From NCBI RefSeq assembly GCF_039822265.1, contig NZ_JBAJEX010000005.1, positions 1 to 64,000 of the forward strand: a stretch of DNA of 64,000 bases, in the 5' to 3' direction. The position numbers and the translations under genes are program-made. The notes beneath the pieces are model-generated. The model made no database searches. It saw only the letters and a list, made by a program, of their open reading frames with translations, and was not told the origin of the DNA. Numbering within the stretch: the first letter of the stretch is position 1; every line of letters begins with the position of its first letter. Positions 51,310 to 60,283 of this stretch are shown here, piece by piece. The stretch is from Thiobacter sp. AK1 (GTDB lineage Bacteria; Pseudomonadota; Gammaproteobacteria; Burkholderiales; Thiobacteraceae).

Positions 51310-53730
51310 ATGCCCGCACCCGCCTTTGCCCCAGATAATCCTTCCCCATCCCACCCCAACACCACCACCGGCCTCGATGGCTTCATCGCCCGGCTCACCC
51401 AAAAATACCGCGGTCGGATCACTGGGTGCCTGTCCCTGCCCGCAAGAGCGGCGCGTCATGCGGCGTTTCCTCCTGGCCTGGATGCGCGCCTGATGGCCGC
51501 ACTCACCGCGCGGGGCATCCAGCAGCTATATAGCCACCAGCGGGAAACCTGGGACCACGTGGCAGCAGGCCGGCATGCCGTGGTGGTGACCCCCACCGCC
51601 TCCGGCAAGTCCCTGTGTTACAACCTGCCGGTGTTGGACGCCGCACTCAAGACTGGCGCCAAGGCCCTTTATCTCTTCCCCACCAAGGCGCTGGCTCAGG
51701 ATCAGGTGGCACAGCTCATGGCGCTCAACGAGGCGGGCCACCTGGGCGTGCGCGCCTACACCTTCGACGGTGACACACCCGGCGATGCGCGCAAGGCCGT
51801 GCGCACGCGCGGCGACATCGTCGTCACCAATCCCGACATGCTGCACCAGGGCATCCTGCCCCATCACACCAAGTGGGCGCAGTTCTTCGAGAGCCTGCGA
51901 TATGTGGTGATCGACGAGATGCACATCTACCGCGGCGTGTTCGGCGCCCACGTGGCCAATGTGATTCGCCGCCTGCTGCGCGTGTGCCGCTTCTATGGCA
52001 GCGAGCCGGTGTTCATCCTTTCCTCCGCCACCATCGCCAACCCGCAGCAGCTGGCCGAGGCCCTAATCGGCGCACCGGTGGCCGCCGTCACCGAAAGCGG
52101 CGCGCCCACTGGGCAGAAGCATCTCCTGCTGTGGAATCCGCCGGTGATCAACCCGGACCTGGGCATCCGCGCATCCAGCCGTTCCCAGACCACGCGCATC
52201 GCCCGCATGGCGGTGAAGGCAGGCTTCAAGACCATCGTCTTCGCCAACACCCGGCTGATGGTGGAGGTGATCACCAAGTACCTGAAGGACGTATTCGACC
52301 GCGACCCACGCAAACCGGCCCGCGTCACCGCCTATCGCGGCGGCTACCTGCCCACGGAGCGGCGCGCGGCGGAAGCGCATTTGCGCGCCGGTAAGATCGA
52401 CTGCGTCATCGCCACTTCAGCCCTGGAGCTGGGCGTGGACATCGGCTCGCTGGATGTGTGTGTGCTCAATGGTTACCCCGGCACCATCGCCGCCACCTGG
52501 CAGCGCTTGGGACGCGCCGGACGTCGCAACCGCGCAGCACTCGGCGTGCTGGTGGCAGGCAGCGATCCCCTCGACCAATACGTGGTGCGGCACCCGGAAT
52601 TCTTCTTCGGCCAGTCGCCCGAGCATGCGCGCATCGACCCGGACCAGTTGCTGATTCTCATGGATCACGTGCGCTGTGCCGCCTTCGAACTGCCCTTCGT
52701 CATGGGCGAACGCTTCGGCAAGGAAAAGCTGGAAGACCTGCTCGCCTATCTGGAAGAACAGGGCGTGCTACACAAGGAAGGCGAGCAGTGGCACTGGATG
52801 GCCGAGGGTTATCCCGCCAACAGCGTGTCCCTGCGCAGCGTGGCGGAGGGCAACTTCGTGGTGGTGGACACCACCGACGGCAAGCGGGAGGTGATCGCCG
52901 AGGTGGATTATTCTTCCGCGGCGCTCACCCTCTACGAAGGGGCGATCTACATGGTGCAAGCCGCACCTTACCAGGTGGAACGGCTGGATTGGACCGGGCG
53001 CAAGGCCTTCGTCACTCGAACCCGCGCCGACTATTACACCGATGCCATCGACTACACCAAGCTCAAGGTGCTGGAGGCCTTCGAACGAGCGGACGCCGCC
53101 ACCCGCGGCGAAGTGCATCTGCTGCGGCGCGTGGCAGGTTACAAGAAGATTCGCTACTACACCCACGAGAACGTGGGTTATGGCACCGTCAATCTGCCCG
53201 ATCAGGAAATGCACACCACTGCGGTGTGGTGGACCTTGGATCCGGCACGGCTCGCCGCTGCCTTCCCCAGTCGCTGGCAGGCCCTGGACGGCTTTCTTGG
53301 CGCGGCCTACGCCATGCACCACGTGGCGGCCCTGCTCACCATGGCCGAGCCGCACGACCTGGGACGCGCCGTGGGCGATGCCGGTAGCACCTGGTTCGCC
53401 ACCGTCGGCGCCGACGGTCGCGGCGCCCCCAAGGCCTTCGACGGCGAAACCGTGGACCTCGATCGACTCAGCCGCGAATTCCGCCCCACCGTCTTCCTTT
53501 ACGACAACTACCCGGGTGGCATCGGCTTGTCGGCGCCGCTATTCGATCTGCGGCGCGAAGTGGTGCGCCGCGCGCGCGACCTGGTCGCTGCCTGCGAGTG
53601 CGCCCACGGCTGCCCGGCCTGTATCGGGCCGATTCTCGCCTCGGATGAGCAACGCGGATTCTCGCCCAAGGGGGCGGCGCTCGAGGTGCTGGAACTGTTC
53701 GCTCTAGACGAGCGCCATGAATCTGCGTGA
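51310..53730 (+). CDS. mrfA: DEXH superfamily 2 helicase with DUF1998, MrfA/YprA-like
   Basis: 806 aa. SF2 helicase core: PTASGKSLCYNLP (Walker A), VVIDEMHIYRG (DEMH box), SSATIANP (motif III), and ATSALELGVDIGSLD with RLGRAGRRNRAALG (motifs V/VI). The C-terminal DUF1998 has a four-Cys cluster CECAHGCPAC near residue 763. Bacillus MrfA is a helicase of this type that repairs mitomycin-C lesions with the exonuclease MrfB. The next gene overlaps by 14 bp and looks like MrfB, supporting this assignment. ATG at 51310. Confidence 0.9.
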   Translation: MPAPAFAPDNPSPSHPNTTTGLDGFIARLTQKYRGRITGCLSLPARAARHAAFPPGLDARLMAALTARGIQQLYSHQRETWDHVAAGRHAVVVTPTASGKSLCYNLPVLDAALKTGAKALYLFPTKALAQDQVAQLMALNEAGHLGVRAYTFDGDTPGDARKAVRTRGDIVVTNPDMLHQGILPHHTKWAQFFESLRYVVIDEMHIYRGVFGAHVANVIRRLLRVCRFYGSEPVFILSSATIANPQQLAEALIGAPVAAVTESGAPTGQKHLLLWNPPVINPDLGIRASSRSQTTRIARMAVKAGFKTIVFANTRLMVEVITKYLKDVFDRDPRKPARVTAYRGGYLPTERRAAEAHLRAGKIDCVIATSALELGVDIGSLDVCVLNGYPGTIAATWQRLGRAGRRNRAALGVLVAGSDPLDQYVVRHPEFFFGQSPEHARIDPDQLLILMDHVRCAAFELPFVMGERFGKEKLEDLLAYLEEQGVLHKEGEQWHWMAEGYPANSVSLRSVAEGNFVVVDTTDGKREVIAEVDYSSAALTLYEGAIYMVQAAPYQVERLDWTGRKAFVTRTRADYYTDAIDYTKLKVLEAFERADAATRGEVHLLRRVAGYKKIRYYTHENVGYGTVNLPDQEMHTTAVWWTLDPARLAAAFPSRWQALDGFLGAAYAMHHVAALLTMAEPHDLGRAVGDAGSTWFATVGADGRGAPKAFDGETVDLDRLSREFRPTVFLYDNYPGGIGLSAPLFDLRREVVRRARDLVAACECAHGCPACIGPILASDEQRGFSPKGAALEVLELFALDERHESA

Positions 53731-54970
53731 CCGTCTGCAAAAGCTCACGGGCCAGCGTGGCGTCGAGCCTTACGCGACAGTTGCCCCCACCCAGCAAAGC
53801 CTCGCGGAGCGTCTCGCCCGGCTCGGCCGGAGTCCCACACGCTTGAGCGACGAGGAGGTGGCCGCAGTCCTCGGGGGGATATGCCTCGCCGAGGGGCTGA
53901 TCGTGGTGGAGCGTACCGTTGCCCTCAGTACCCTGCACGGTTCCCGCGTCCTGTGGGAGATCATGCACGCGCCCCTGCATCGCCTCGATGGCGGTGCCGT
54001 CGATCCCCGTGAGCTGCTCTTCCTCGACACCGAAACCACGGGACTGGCCGGCGGCACCGGCACGCTACCTTTTCTGCTGGGGCTGGCGCGCATCGAAAAA
54101 GACAGCCTGCGCCTACGTCAGTTTTTCCTCACCGGCTTCAAGGGCGAGAAGGCGCTGCTCAACGAAGCCCTGCCCTGGTACCGGGAGGCTGCCCATCTGG
54201 TCAGCTTCAACGGCAAGACCTTCGATCTGCCCCTTCTAGTGAGCCGCTATCGTCTGGCGCGCCTGCCCGATCCCTTCGCCAGCCTGGGCCATCTCGATCT
54301 TCTCTATCCCACCCGCACCGCCTTCGCGCATAGCTGGCCCGACTGTCGGCTGCAGACGGCAGAGCAGCGCCTGCTCGACTTCCACCGCCGTGACGATCTG
54401 CCCGGCCATCTGGTGCCGCAGGTGTGGTTCGATTTCGTGCGTGCGGGGCACCTCACCCAGGTGCCCGCCATCCTGGAACACAACCGTTTGGACCTCACGA
54501 GCCTCGTGGCCCTTGCGGCCCGGCTCGCGAAACTGTTTGCGCAACCGGAGCATCCGGAAGCGGACGTGCTCGCCATCGCCCGTGCCTATCGCCGCCGGGG
54601 GGAGGAAGACACCGCCCACGCCCATCTCCTGGGGCGCCACGCCGATCTCACGATCGACGGCCAATTGGAATTGGCCCGGCTTTTCCGGCGGCGCGGCGAC
54701 TGGCCAGCCGCAGTGGCAATCTGGCAAGCGCTCGCCGCCCAGGCTTGCCCCGAGGCCATCGAGTGCCTCGCCAAGCACCACGAACACATGGCGAAAGACC
54801 CCGCCACCGCTTTGGCTTACGCGCACCAGCTCGCCCGCTTGCGTCCGGGCCCCAGCACCCAAAAGCGGATCGAGCGGCTCGAGAGCCGACTCGCCCGCCA
54901 GTCCGGCCCGACGCGCGGGAATGCGTCCCTACCCTTGGGTTCGGGTAAAGCGCACGTCAAGCTGCCGTGA
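53717..54970 (+). CDS. mrfB: DEDD exonuclease with TPR-like tail, MrfB/YprB-like
   Basis: 417 aa. RNase-H-like exonuclease domain about 95-265. ExoI LFLDTETTGLAGGTGTLPF holds Asp104 and Glu106, ExoII is SFNGKTFDLPLL, and the final motif is EHNRLDLTSLVAL. The C-terminal part (about 275-390) has helical repeats resembling TPRs (LARLFRRRGDWPAAVAIWQ). Matches the 3'-5' exonuclease of the MrfAB repair pathway. It overlaps the helicase gene by 14 bp, so the two are coupled. Confidence 0.88.
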   Translation: MNLRDRLQKLTGQRGVEPYATVAPTQQSLAERLARLGRSPTRLSDEEVAAVLGGICLAEGLIVVERTVALSTLHGSRVLWEIMHAPLHRLDGGAVDPRELLFLDTETTGLAGGTGTLPFLLGLARIEKDSLRLRQFFLTGFKGEKALLNEALPWYREAAHLVSFNGKTFDLPLLVSRYRLARLPDPFASLGHLDLLYPTRTAFAHSWPDCRLQTAEQRLLDFHRRDDLPGHLVPQVWFDFVRAGHLTQVPAILEHNRLDLTSLVALAARLAKLFAQPEHPEADVLAIARAYRRRGEEDTAHAHLLGRHADLTIDGQLELARLFRRRGDWPAAVAIWQALAAQACPEAIECLAKHHEHMAKDPATALAYAHQLARLRPGPSTQKRIERLESRLARQSGPTRGNASLPLGSGKAHVKLP

Positions 54971-55136
54971 AGTTCTCGTGATCCCGGCGGTTTTTGCCCC
55001 ATCCGCCGCCCGGTTTCCCTTGTCATGCCTGGCAACGTGAACTACGTTTATGGAGCCTTAGCTCCACCCCCACGCGCCCCATGGGTGCTGGGGCTTGGGC
55101 AGGGCATCATCGCACAACCATAAACGGAGGACGACA
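54971..55136 (+). promoter_or_regulatory. Upstream region of sorA
   Basis: Two small inverted repeats: AACGT-GAACT-ACGTT (55034-55048) and TGGAGC-CTTA-GCTCCA (55051-55066), about 70-100 bp before the sorA start. Possible operator sites; no clear promoter boxes. A strong GGAGG at 55126-55130 serves the GTG start. Confidence 0.35.
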
Positions 55137-56390
55137 GTGGACCAGGATTCTGAGATGAAAGCGAAACCCGGGTGGGATCCCTCCCGCCGGCGTTTTCTTC
55201 GCGGTGGGGCCGCCTTGGGCGGCCTCGCGCTATTTGGACGCAGCGCGTTGAGCGCGGCGGCTGAAAAAACCATCGAGCTACCGATGGTCAATGGTCGGCG
55301 TGAGCTGGCGACCTACCCGCAGAAACGTGAGCTCATCCTCATGACCGCGCGGCCGGTGCAGTTGGAAACGCCGATGTCCGTGTTCAACGAAGGCGTGTTC
55401 ACGCCCAACGACGCCTTCTTCGTGCGCTGGCATTTGGCCGATGTGCCCACCACCGTGGATGCGGCGACGTTTCGCATCAAGGTACACGGTCTGGTCAAAC
55501 AGCCCCTCAGCCTGAGCGTGGAGGATCTCAAAAACAATTTCGAGCAGGTGGAACTCGCCGCCGTCTGCCAATGTTCCGGAAACAGCCGTGGCCTGTTCAA
55601 CCCGCGCGTGCCGGGTGGTCAATGGGCCAACGGTGCCATGGGCAACGCGCTGTGGAAAGGCGTGCGCCTGCGCGACATCCTCAACAAGGCCGGCATCCAA
55701 GCCGGTGCGGTGCAGGTGCGTTTCGATGGCGCCGATGGCCCCGTGCTGCCCGCCACGCCAGACTTCATCAAGGCCCTGGACATGGACATCGCCCTGGGCG
55801 AGGACGTGATCGTGGCCTACGCCATGAACGGCGAGCCGCTGCCCTTGCTCAACGGCTATCCGGTGCGGCTGGTGGTGCCCGGCTGGTATGCCACCTACTG
55901 GGTGAAGATGCTCAACGACGTGGAAGTGATCGGCAAGGTGGACGAGAATTTCTGGATGAAGCCCGCCTACCGCATCCCGGACAATCCCTGCGCCTGCATG
56001 GAGCCGGGGCAGCAAGGGGTGAAAATGGTGCCCATCAACCGCATGAACGTGCGCTCCTTCATCACCAGTGTGGCCGACGGTGCCAGGATCAAGGGTGGAC
56101 ACACCTACGAAGTCAAGGGCATCGCCTTCGACGGGGGCTTTGGCATTGCCCGCGTGCTGTTCTCGGCGGATGGCGGCAAGACCTGGACCGAGACGCGCCT
56201 GGGCAAGGATCATGGCAAATACAGCTTCCGCGAATGGCGCGCCGCCTTCACTCCCAAGCGCGGCCAACACTACGAGCTGGCGTGCCTGGCGATCAACACC
56301 ATCGGCGAGTCGCAGCGCTTCACGCCGCGCTGGAATCCTGCCGGCTACATGCGCAATGTCGTCGAAACCGTGCGGGTCACCGCCGTCTGA
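55137..56390 (+). CDS. sorA: Sulfite dehydrogenase molybdopterin subunit, SorA-like
   Basis: Periplasmic molybdenum enzyme oxidising sulfite to sulfate, passing electrons to SorB/cytochrome c. 417 aa from the GTG at 55137, supported by a well-spaced GGAGG. Twin-arginine signal RRRFLRGGAALGG at 17-29. Catalytic residues expected from Starkeya SorA are visible: Arg and His in FVRWHLADVP, the Mo-ligand Cys146 in CQCSGNSRG, and Tyr in GWYATYWVK. A C-terminal Mo-co dimerisation domain follows (about 310-417). sorB is 13 bp downstream. SoxC is an alternative within the same superfamily, but no sox genes are near. Confidence 0.9.
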   Translation: MDQDSEMKAKPGWDPSRRRFLRGGAALGGLALFGRSALSAAAEKTIELPMVNGRRELATYPQKRELILMTARPVQLETPMSVFNEGVFTPNDAFFVRWHLADVPTTVDAATFRIKVHGLVKQPLSLSVEDLKNNFEQVELAAVCQCSGNSRGLFNPRVPGGQWANGAMGNALWKGVRLRDILNKAGIQAGAVQVRFDGADGPVLPATPDFIKALDMDIALGEDVIVAYAMNGEPLPLLNGYPVRLVVPGWYATYWVKMLNDVEVIGKVDENFWMKPAYRIPDNPCACMEPGQQGVKMVPINRMNVRSFITSVADGARIKGGHTYEVKGIAFDGGFGIARVLFSADGGKTWTETRLGKDHGKYSFREWRAAFTPKRGQHYELACLAINTIGESQRFTPRWNPAGYMRNVVETVRVTAV

Positions 56391-56403
56391 GGGGGAAGCG
56401 AAC

Positions 56404-56733
56404 ATGAACAAACGACTGCGCCTCATCCTCGTCATGGCCGGCATGCTCACGGCGAGCACAGGCCAAGTCCTCGCCGCACCATCGGCGACCGAAGCCAAGA
56501 TCACCCTGCCGCCGGAGCAGGCCCGCTTCAAACCCGGGCCGGGCATGGAAACGGCTGCCCGCAACTGCATGATCTGTCACTCCGTCGATTACATCTACAT
56601 GCAGCCGCCTCTGACGCGGGAACAGTGGCATGCCGAAGTCGTGAAGATGAAAAAGGTGTTCGGCGCACCCATACCGGACAATGAGGTGGACACGGTGGTC
56701 GACTACCTGATGTCGCAAAACGGCAAGAAATGA
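56404..56733 (+). CDS. sorB: Sulfite dehydrogenase cytochrome c subunit, SorB-like
   Basis: 109 aa with a signal peptide (about 1-25). One heme site CMICH at 55-59 (AARNCMICHSVDYIY), and a later Met (MSQNGKK or YMQPP) as possible axial ligand. A small monoheme cytochrome directly behind a SorA-type subunit is the hallmark of sulfite:cytochrome c oxidoreductase. The stop converges with the gene at 56780. Confidence 0.9.
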   Translation: MNKRLRLILVMAGMLTASTGQVLAAPSATEAKITLPPEQARFKPGPGMETAARNCMICHSVDYIYMQPPLTREQWHAEVVKMKKVFGAPIPDNEVDTVVDYLMSQNGKK

Positions 56734-56779
56734 GCCGCCCCGGCGCGGCGGATGGGTGCCTCGCCGCCGCGCCGCCCCC

Positions 56780-57598
56780 TCACCGCGCCGGCTCACTGAC
56801 GCGCGGCTGCCACTCGTCCAGCGTCCAGTAGCGCAGGAAGCTTCGCCCTTGCCGCTGGATCTTTTCCGGGCCCCGCCCCGCGCCGTCGATGATGCGGCGC
56901 AGAATCGCGTCATCCATGAGCCGACGGCCTTCGCGAAACGGAATGGTGGAAAGTTCGATGCGCCAGGGATGCGCGCCATCGCGCCGGCCGAAGGACAGCT
57001 CGAAATCCAGCACGGCGATGAGCTGCGCCCGCGTGAAGTTCTTGAGCTCCGCCAGCATGGCCAGCGATTCCGCACGCTGGGTGGCCACGAAGCGGTCGCG
57101 CACATAGGCGAAATGCGGCCCAACCACCAGCAGATAGCCGCGACATTGGTCGCCGTGGGCTACGCCCACTTCCACGTCGTGGAAGCGCAGCCCCACCACC
57201 CCGCCCTCGGGGCCGGCGAGACGTTCCCACACCGCGGTTTCCCGACCGTCCAGGCAGAATTCCCGCAGCACCGCCCCCTCGGCTCGCATGCGGCGCAGGA
57301 AAGCTTGCCCGCGCTGGGGCAGGTAGTCGAGCTGGCGGCGGCGGTGCAGGACGTCTTCCGCGGCGATACACGCGCCCGCTACACCGCCCTGGTGGGCGAG
57401 CACCATCAGCTCCTCATCGCTGAACTGTTCCCAAGAAGCCCGCCCGGAGAAATCCGGCCGGTCGGCAGGAATGTCGATCATGGCGTGCAGGCGCGTGGTC
57501 TGCAGCCACAGGCTGTGGGTATCGGCGGTGCGCTTGCGCCAGGCGCCCAGGTAGGCGGCGGGAACGTCGGTGTTGTTGGGGGGCAGCGTGATGGCCAT
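56780..57598 (-). CDS. Conserved-looking hypothetical protein
   Basis: 272 aa from the ATG at 57598 (MAITLPPNN), soluble, no signal or TM. Features: TDTHSLWLQTTRLHAMIDIP-like front end, DYLPQRGQAFLRRMRAEGA and GGVVGLRFHDVEVGVAHGDQ. I cannot place it in a family; it looks like a lipocalin- or Heme-binding-like beta-rich protein, but this is speculation. It lies 4 bp downstream of the AEC transporter stop and shares its strand, so it is probably co-transcribed. Confidence 0.7.
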   Translation of the reverse strand: MAITLPPNNTDVPAAYLGAWRKRTADTHSLWLQTTRLHAMIDIPADRPDFSGRASWEQFSDEELMVLAHQGGVAGACIAAEDVLHRRRQLDYLPQRGQAFLRRMRAEGAVLREFCLDGRETAVWERLAGPEGGVVGLRFHDVEVGVAHGDQCRGYLLVVGPHFAYVRDRFVATQRAESLAMLAELKNFTRAQLIAVLDFELSFGRRDGAHPWRIELSTIPFREGRRLMDDAILRRIIDGAGRGPEKIQRQGRSFLRYWTLDEWQPRVSEPAR

Positions 57599-57602
57599 GA
57601 TC

Positions 57603-58481
57603 TCAGGACAGGGCAAAAGCCAATACTACCGGCATCACCGCCAGCGACGCCAGATTGCCCAGCAGGACGATGGACGCCACCTTCTCCGGCTCCTGCCGGT
57701 ACTGTTCCGCCATCAGGTAGTTGAGCACCGCCGGCGGCAGCGCACCGAACACCAGCAGCATGGATTGCTGCTGGGGCGTGAGGGGAAGCAGGGGCGCCAC
57801 CAGGCCCACCATGAGGACGCCCGTGGCCGGCGCGACGATGCCGCTCACCGCGCCGAGCCGCCAGTCCCGGAAGGAGACCTGATTGAGCCTCACCCCCAAT
57901 GCGAACAAGAGCATGGGGATGGAGGCATCCCCCACCATCTTGATGGCGGTGTAAAGGGGCACAGGCACCGCCGCGCCACTGAAACTCACCGCCACGCCCA
58001 AGACGGTGGCCGCCATCACCGGTGTCTTGAGCAATGCCAGCGGATGCAGGCGATGGGCGAGTAGGTAAGGGCCCAGGGAGAAGTGCAGAATCATCTCCAC
58101 CAGGAACAAGACGATGGCCGCACCCAAAGCCTGCTCGCCGAAGGCCAAGACCAGGAGGGGGATGCCCATGTTGCCCGAGTTGTTGAACATCATGGGCGGC
58201 ACGAAAGTCTTGCCATCCACCCCCATGAGGCGCGCCACCGGCCAGGCCAGAAGGCCCGAACCCAGGATCACCGCCACACCGCCCACGGCCAGCGGCCAGT
58301 AGTGGGCGAAATCGAAGGACTTTGAGGCCAGCGCAGCGAACACCAGGGCCGGCACCAGCACGTCCATGCTGATCTGGTTGGTGACCTGGATGTCCGGCCG
58401 CTTGACGCGCCCATACCACCAGCCCAGGCCGATGACGGCGAACACGGGAAAGACGATGGAAAAAATGCGCAGGGCCAGCAT
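57603..58481 (-). CDS. AEC family transporter (auxin-efflux-carrier fold)
   Basis: 292 aa, about ten TM helices in two inverted halves. MFNNSGNMGIPLLVLAFGEQA in the first half and GALPPAVLNYLMAEQYRQEPE in the second match AEC/MdcF-type permeases. The substrate may be an organic acid; undetermined. ATG at 58481. Between SQR and the hypothetical gene, all leftward. Confidence 0.88.
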   Translation of the reverse strand: MLALRIFSIVFPVFAVIGLGWWYGRVKRPDIQVTNQISMDVLVPALVFAALASKSFDFAHYWPLAVGGVAVILGSGLLAWPVARLMGVDGKTFVPPMMFNNSGNMGIPLLVLAFGEQALGAAIVLFLVEMILHFSLGPYLLAHRLHPLALLKTPVMAATVLGVAVSFSGAAVPVPLYTAIKMVGDASIPMLLFALGVRLNQVSFRDWRLGAVSGIVAPATGVLMVGLVAPLLPLTPQQQSMLLVFGALPPAVLNYLMAEQYRQEPEKVASIVLLGNLASLAVMPVVLAFALS

Positions 58482-58519
58482 CCGCGCATTTTACGGGACA
58501 CCGGGACCGGCCCAGGGTG

Positions 58520-59791
58520 CTATTTCAGGCGCTGGATGCCCAAGGCCTTGAGCATGTATTTTTCGTAGATGGGTTCGGAATTGCCGGTCTTCATCTTGCG
58601 CAGGAAATACTTCTCGAAGGCCGCCTTGGCCAGGTGCACCCATTTGCCCTGCTTGGCCCAGGTCACGTTGCGCGGCGGGATCTGGGGAATCGCCACGAAG
58701 GCCGCGCCCGTGTCGCCCATGTCGGCCAGGCAAATGGTGCTCCAGGTGCCGGTATGGGTGGGCGGCAGGCCCGCCAGCTCATCGGCGATGTTGTGGGCGA
58801 TGGCCGAGACCATGGACTCGATCATGTAGCCGGTCTTGGGTGTGCCGGTGGGCACCGGCGTCACCTCCACCGGAGGAATGGCGATTCCCACGCCCGCGGC
58901 GTAGATGTTGGGATAGCGGGGGCTGCGCTGCTGTTCGTCCACGACCACGAAGCCCGCGGCGTTGGTGAGGCCTACCACCTGCGCCACCGCCTCCACGCCG
59001 CGGAAGGCGGGCAGCATCATGGCGTATTTGAAGTCCAGCACCTGCTCGCGGATCTTCTCACCGAGGTCGTTGTATTCCTCGATGTGCATGCGGTTGGGCT
59101 CCACCGCCGTCACCTTGGCGTGGGTGATCCACTTGATGTGGCGCTGGCGCATTTCCGCTTCCAATAGCCCCTTGGAGTCCCCTACTCCGCCCAGCCCCAT
59201 GTGGCCCACGTAAGGTTCGGGCGTGACGTAGGTGATGGGCACCTTGTGGCGCAGCTTGCGCCGGCGCAGGTCGGTCTCCAGCGCCATGGCGTATTCGTAG
59301 GCCGGCCCGAAGCAGGAAGCGCCGGGCAGGGCGCCCACGATGACCGGGCCCGGGTCCTCGAGGAAGGCTTGATAGGCGCCATAGGCGCGCTCCGCATGGG
59401 CCAGGGTGCATACGGAATGGGTGTGGCCGGTCTCGGGGCCGGCACCGGGCGTGAGCTCGAAGGCCAGGCGCGGCCCGGTGGTGAGCACCAGATAGTCGTA
59501 GTCCACCGTGCCGCCATCGGCCAGGGTGAGGCGCTGGGCGGTGGGGTCGATATGCTCCACGCGGCGGGCGATGAACTCGATGCCCTTCTTTTCCAGGTAG
59601 GGACGTAGGGGAAAGCTCACATGACTGGCATCGCGCCAGCCCAGGGCCACCCAGGGATTGGAAGGCACGAACTGGAAGTGCTCGTGGGCATTGATGAGGG
59701 TGACGCGATGCGCCTTACCCAGCAGGGCGCGGATCTCGTAGGCGGCCGGTGTGCCGCCAGTGCCCGCGCCGATGATGACGATATGGGCCAT
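58520..59791 (-). CDS. sqr: Sulfide:quinone oxidoreductase
   Basis: 423-aa peripheral membrane flavoprotein that oxidises sulfide to sulfane sulfur and reduces quinone. FAD-binding IVIIGAGTGGTPAAYEI at the N-terminus. The three cysteines expected of SQR are present: Cys128 (HSVCTLA), Cys160 (PGASCFGPAYEY) and Cys354 (TICLADMGD), close to the positions in Acidithiobacillus SQR. A C-terminal amphipathic region (WVHLAKAAFEKYFLRKM) is likely the membrane anchor. The start at 59791 (MAHIVIIGAG) fits the Rossmann motif. The gene upstream encodes a small conserved protein 35 bp away. Confidence 0.92.
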   Translation of the reverse strand: MAHIVIIGAGTGGTPAAYEIRALLGKAHRVTLINAHEHFQFVPSNPWVALGWRDASHVSFPLRPYLEKKGIEFIARRVEHIDPTAQRLTLADGGTVDYDYLVLTTGPRLAFELTPGAGPETGHTHSVCTLAHAERAYGAYQAFLEDPGPVIVGALPGASCFGPAYEYAMALETDLRRRKLRHKVPITYVTPEPYVGHMGLGGVGDSKGLLEAEMRQRHIKWITHAKVTAVEPNRMHIEEYNDLGEKIREQVLDFKYAMMLPAFRGVEAVAQVVGLTNAAGFVVVDEQQRSPRYPNIYAAGVGIAIPPVEVTPVPTGTPKTGYMIESMVSAIAHNIADELAGLPPTHTGTWSTICLADMGDTGAAFVAIPQIPPRNVTWAKQGKWVHLAKAAFEKYFLRKMKTGNSEPIYEKYMLKALGIQRLK

Positions 59792-59826
59792 GTGGGTTCC
59801 TGGTCGGGAGTCGTTGCGAAAAAAGC

Positions 59827-60219
59827 TCACGCGGCCCGGCGCAAGCCCTGCACCCAAGCCTCCATGGCCGCATTGGCAGGCGGCATGGGTGCTTCCATGA
59901 AGCTCACCACGAATTTGCTGCCCAAGTCCGCCACGCCGATGGCGCGCGGCCGCACGGCCAACACCTGGGGATTGGGCAGGGCGAAGCCAAAGCAGAAGAT
60001 GACGTCCACCGCTGCCTTGATCTCCGGGTTGATCTCGCCGCCGATGCCTTGGGTATGGGCGTAGTGGTCGAACACGCCGATGAACTGCACCTTGGGGTTT
60101 TCCGCGATCTTCTGCTTGAGATAGGCCACCACCTCGTCGACGCTCTGGGCCGCTGTCTCGCTCTTGTCGATCTCGGCGACATAGACGGGGTATTTTTCCT
60201 GCAACAGGGTGTGCTTCAT
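59827..60219 (-). CDS. Small conserved protein (resembles DUF6858 family)
   Basis: 130 aa, soluble. Conserved-looking motifs: KYPVYVAEIDKSET, IGVFDHYAHTQGI, VIFCFGFALPNPQVLAVRP and FMEAPMPPANAAMEAWVQGL. I recall similar proteins under the name DUF6858 in sulfur-using bacteria, but cannot confirm it here. No metal or redox site is obvious apart from one Cys and two His. Starts at 60219; SQR follows 35 bp downstream, so a link to sulfide metabolism is inferred. Confidence 0.72.
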   Translation of the reverse strand: MKHTLLQEKYPVYVAEIDKSETAAQSVDEVVAYLKQKIAENPKVQFIGVFDHYAHTQGIGGEINPEIKAAVDVIFCFGFALPNPQVLAVRPRAIGVADLGSKFVVSFMEAPMPPANAAMEAWVQGLRRAA

Positions 60220-60262
60220 GAATGTCTCCTGGACATGAAAGGAAGTGGAATGCTTCGATGCT

Positions 60263-60283
60263 GCCGTTCCTACTCGGAACGGC
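60263..60283 (-). terminator. Hairpin directly after the truncated hemoglobin stop
   Basis: Perfect 8-bp stem GCCGTTCC / GGAACGGC with a 5-base loop, one base after the globin stop (60284-60286). No U-tract follows on the leftward strand. It may end the cyd operon, protect its 3' end, or attenuate into the downstream genes. Confidence 0.45.

Noticed and set aside
55278-56570. 430-aa frame on the - strand opposite sorA
   Set aside because: Antisense shadow; sorA shows signal, catalytic Cys and RBS.
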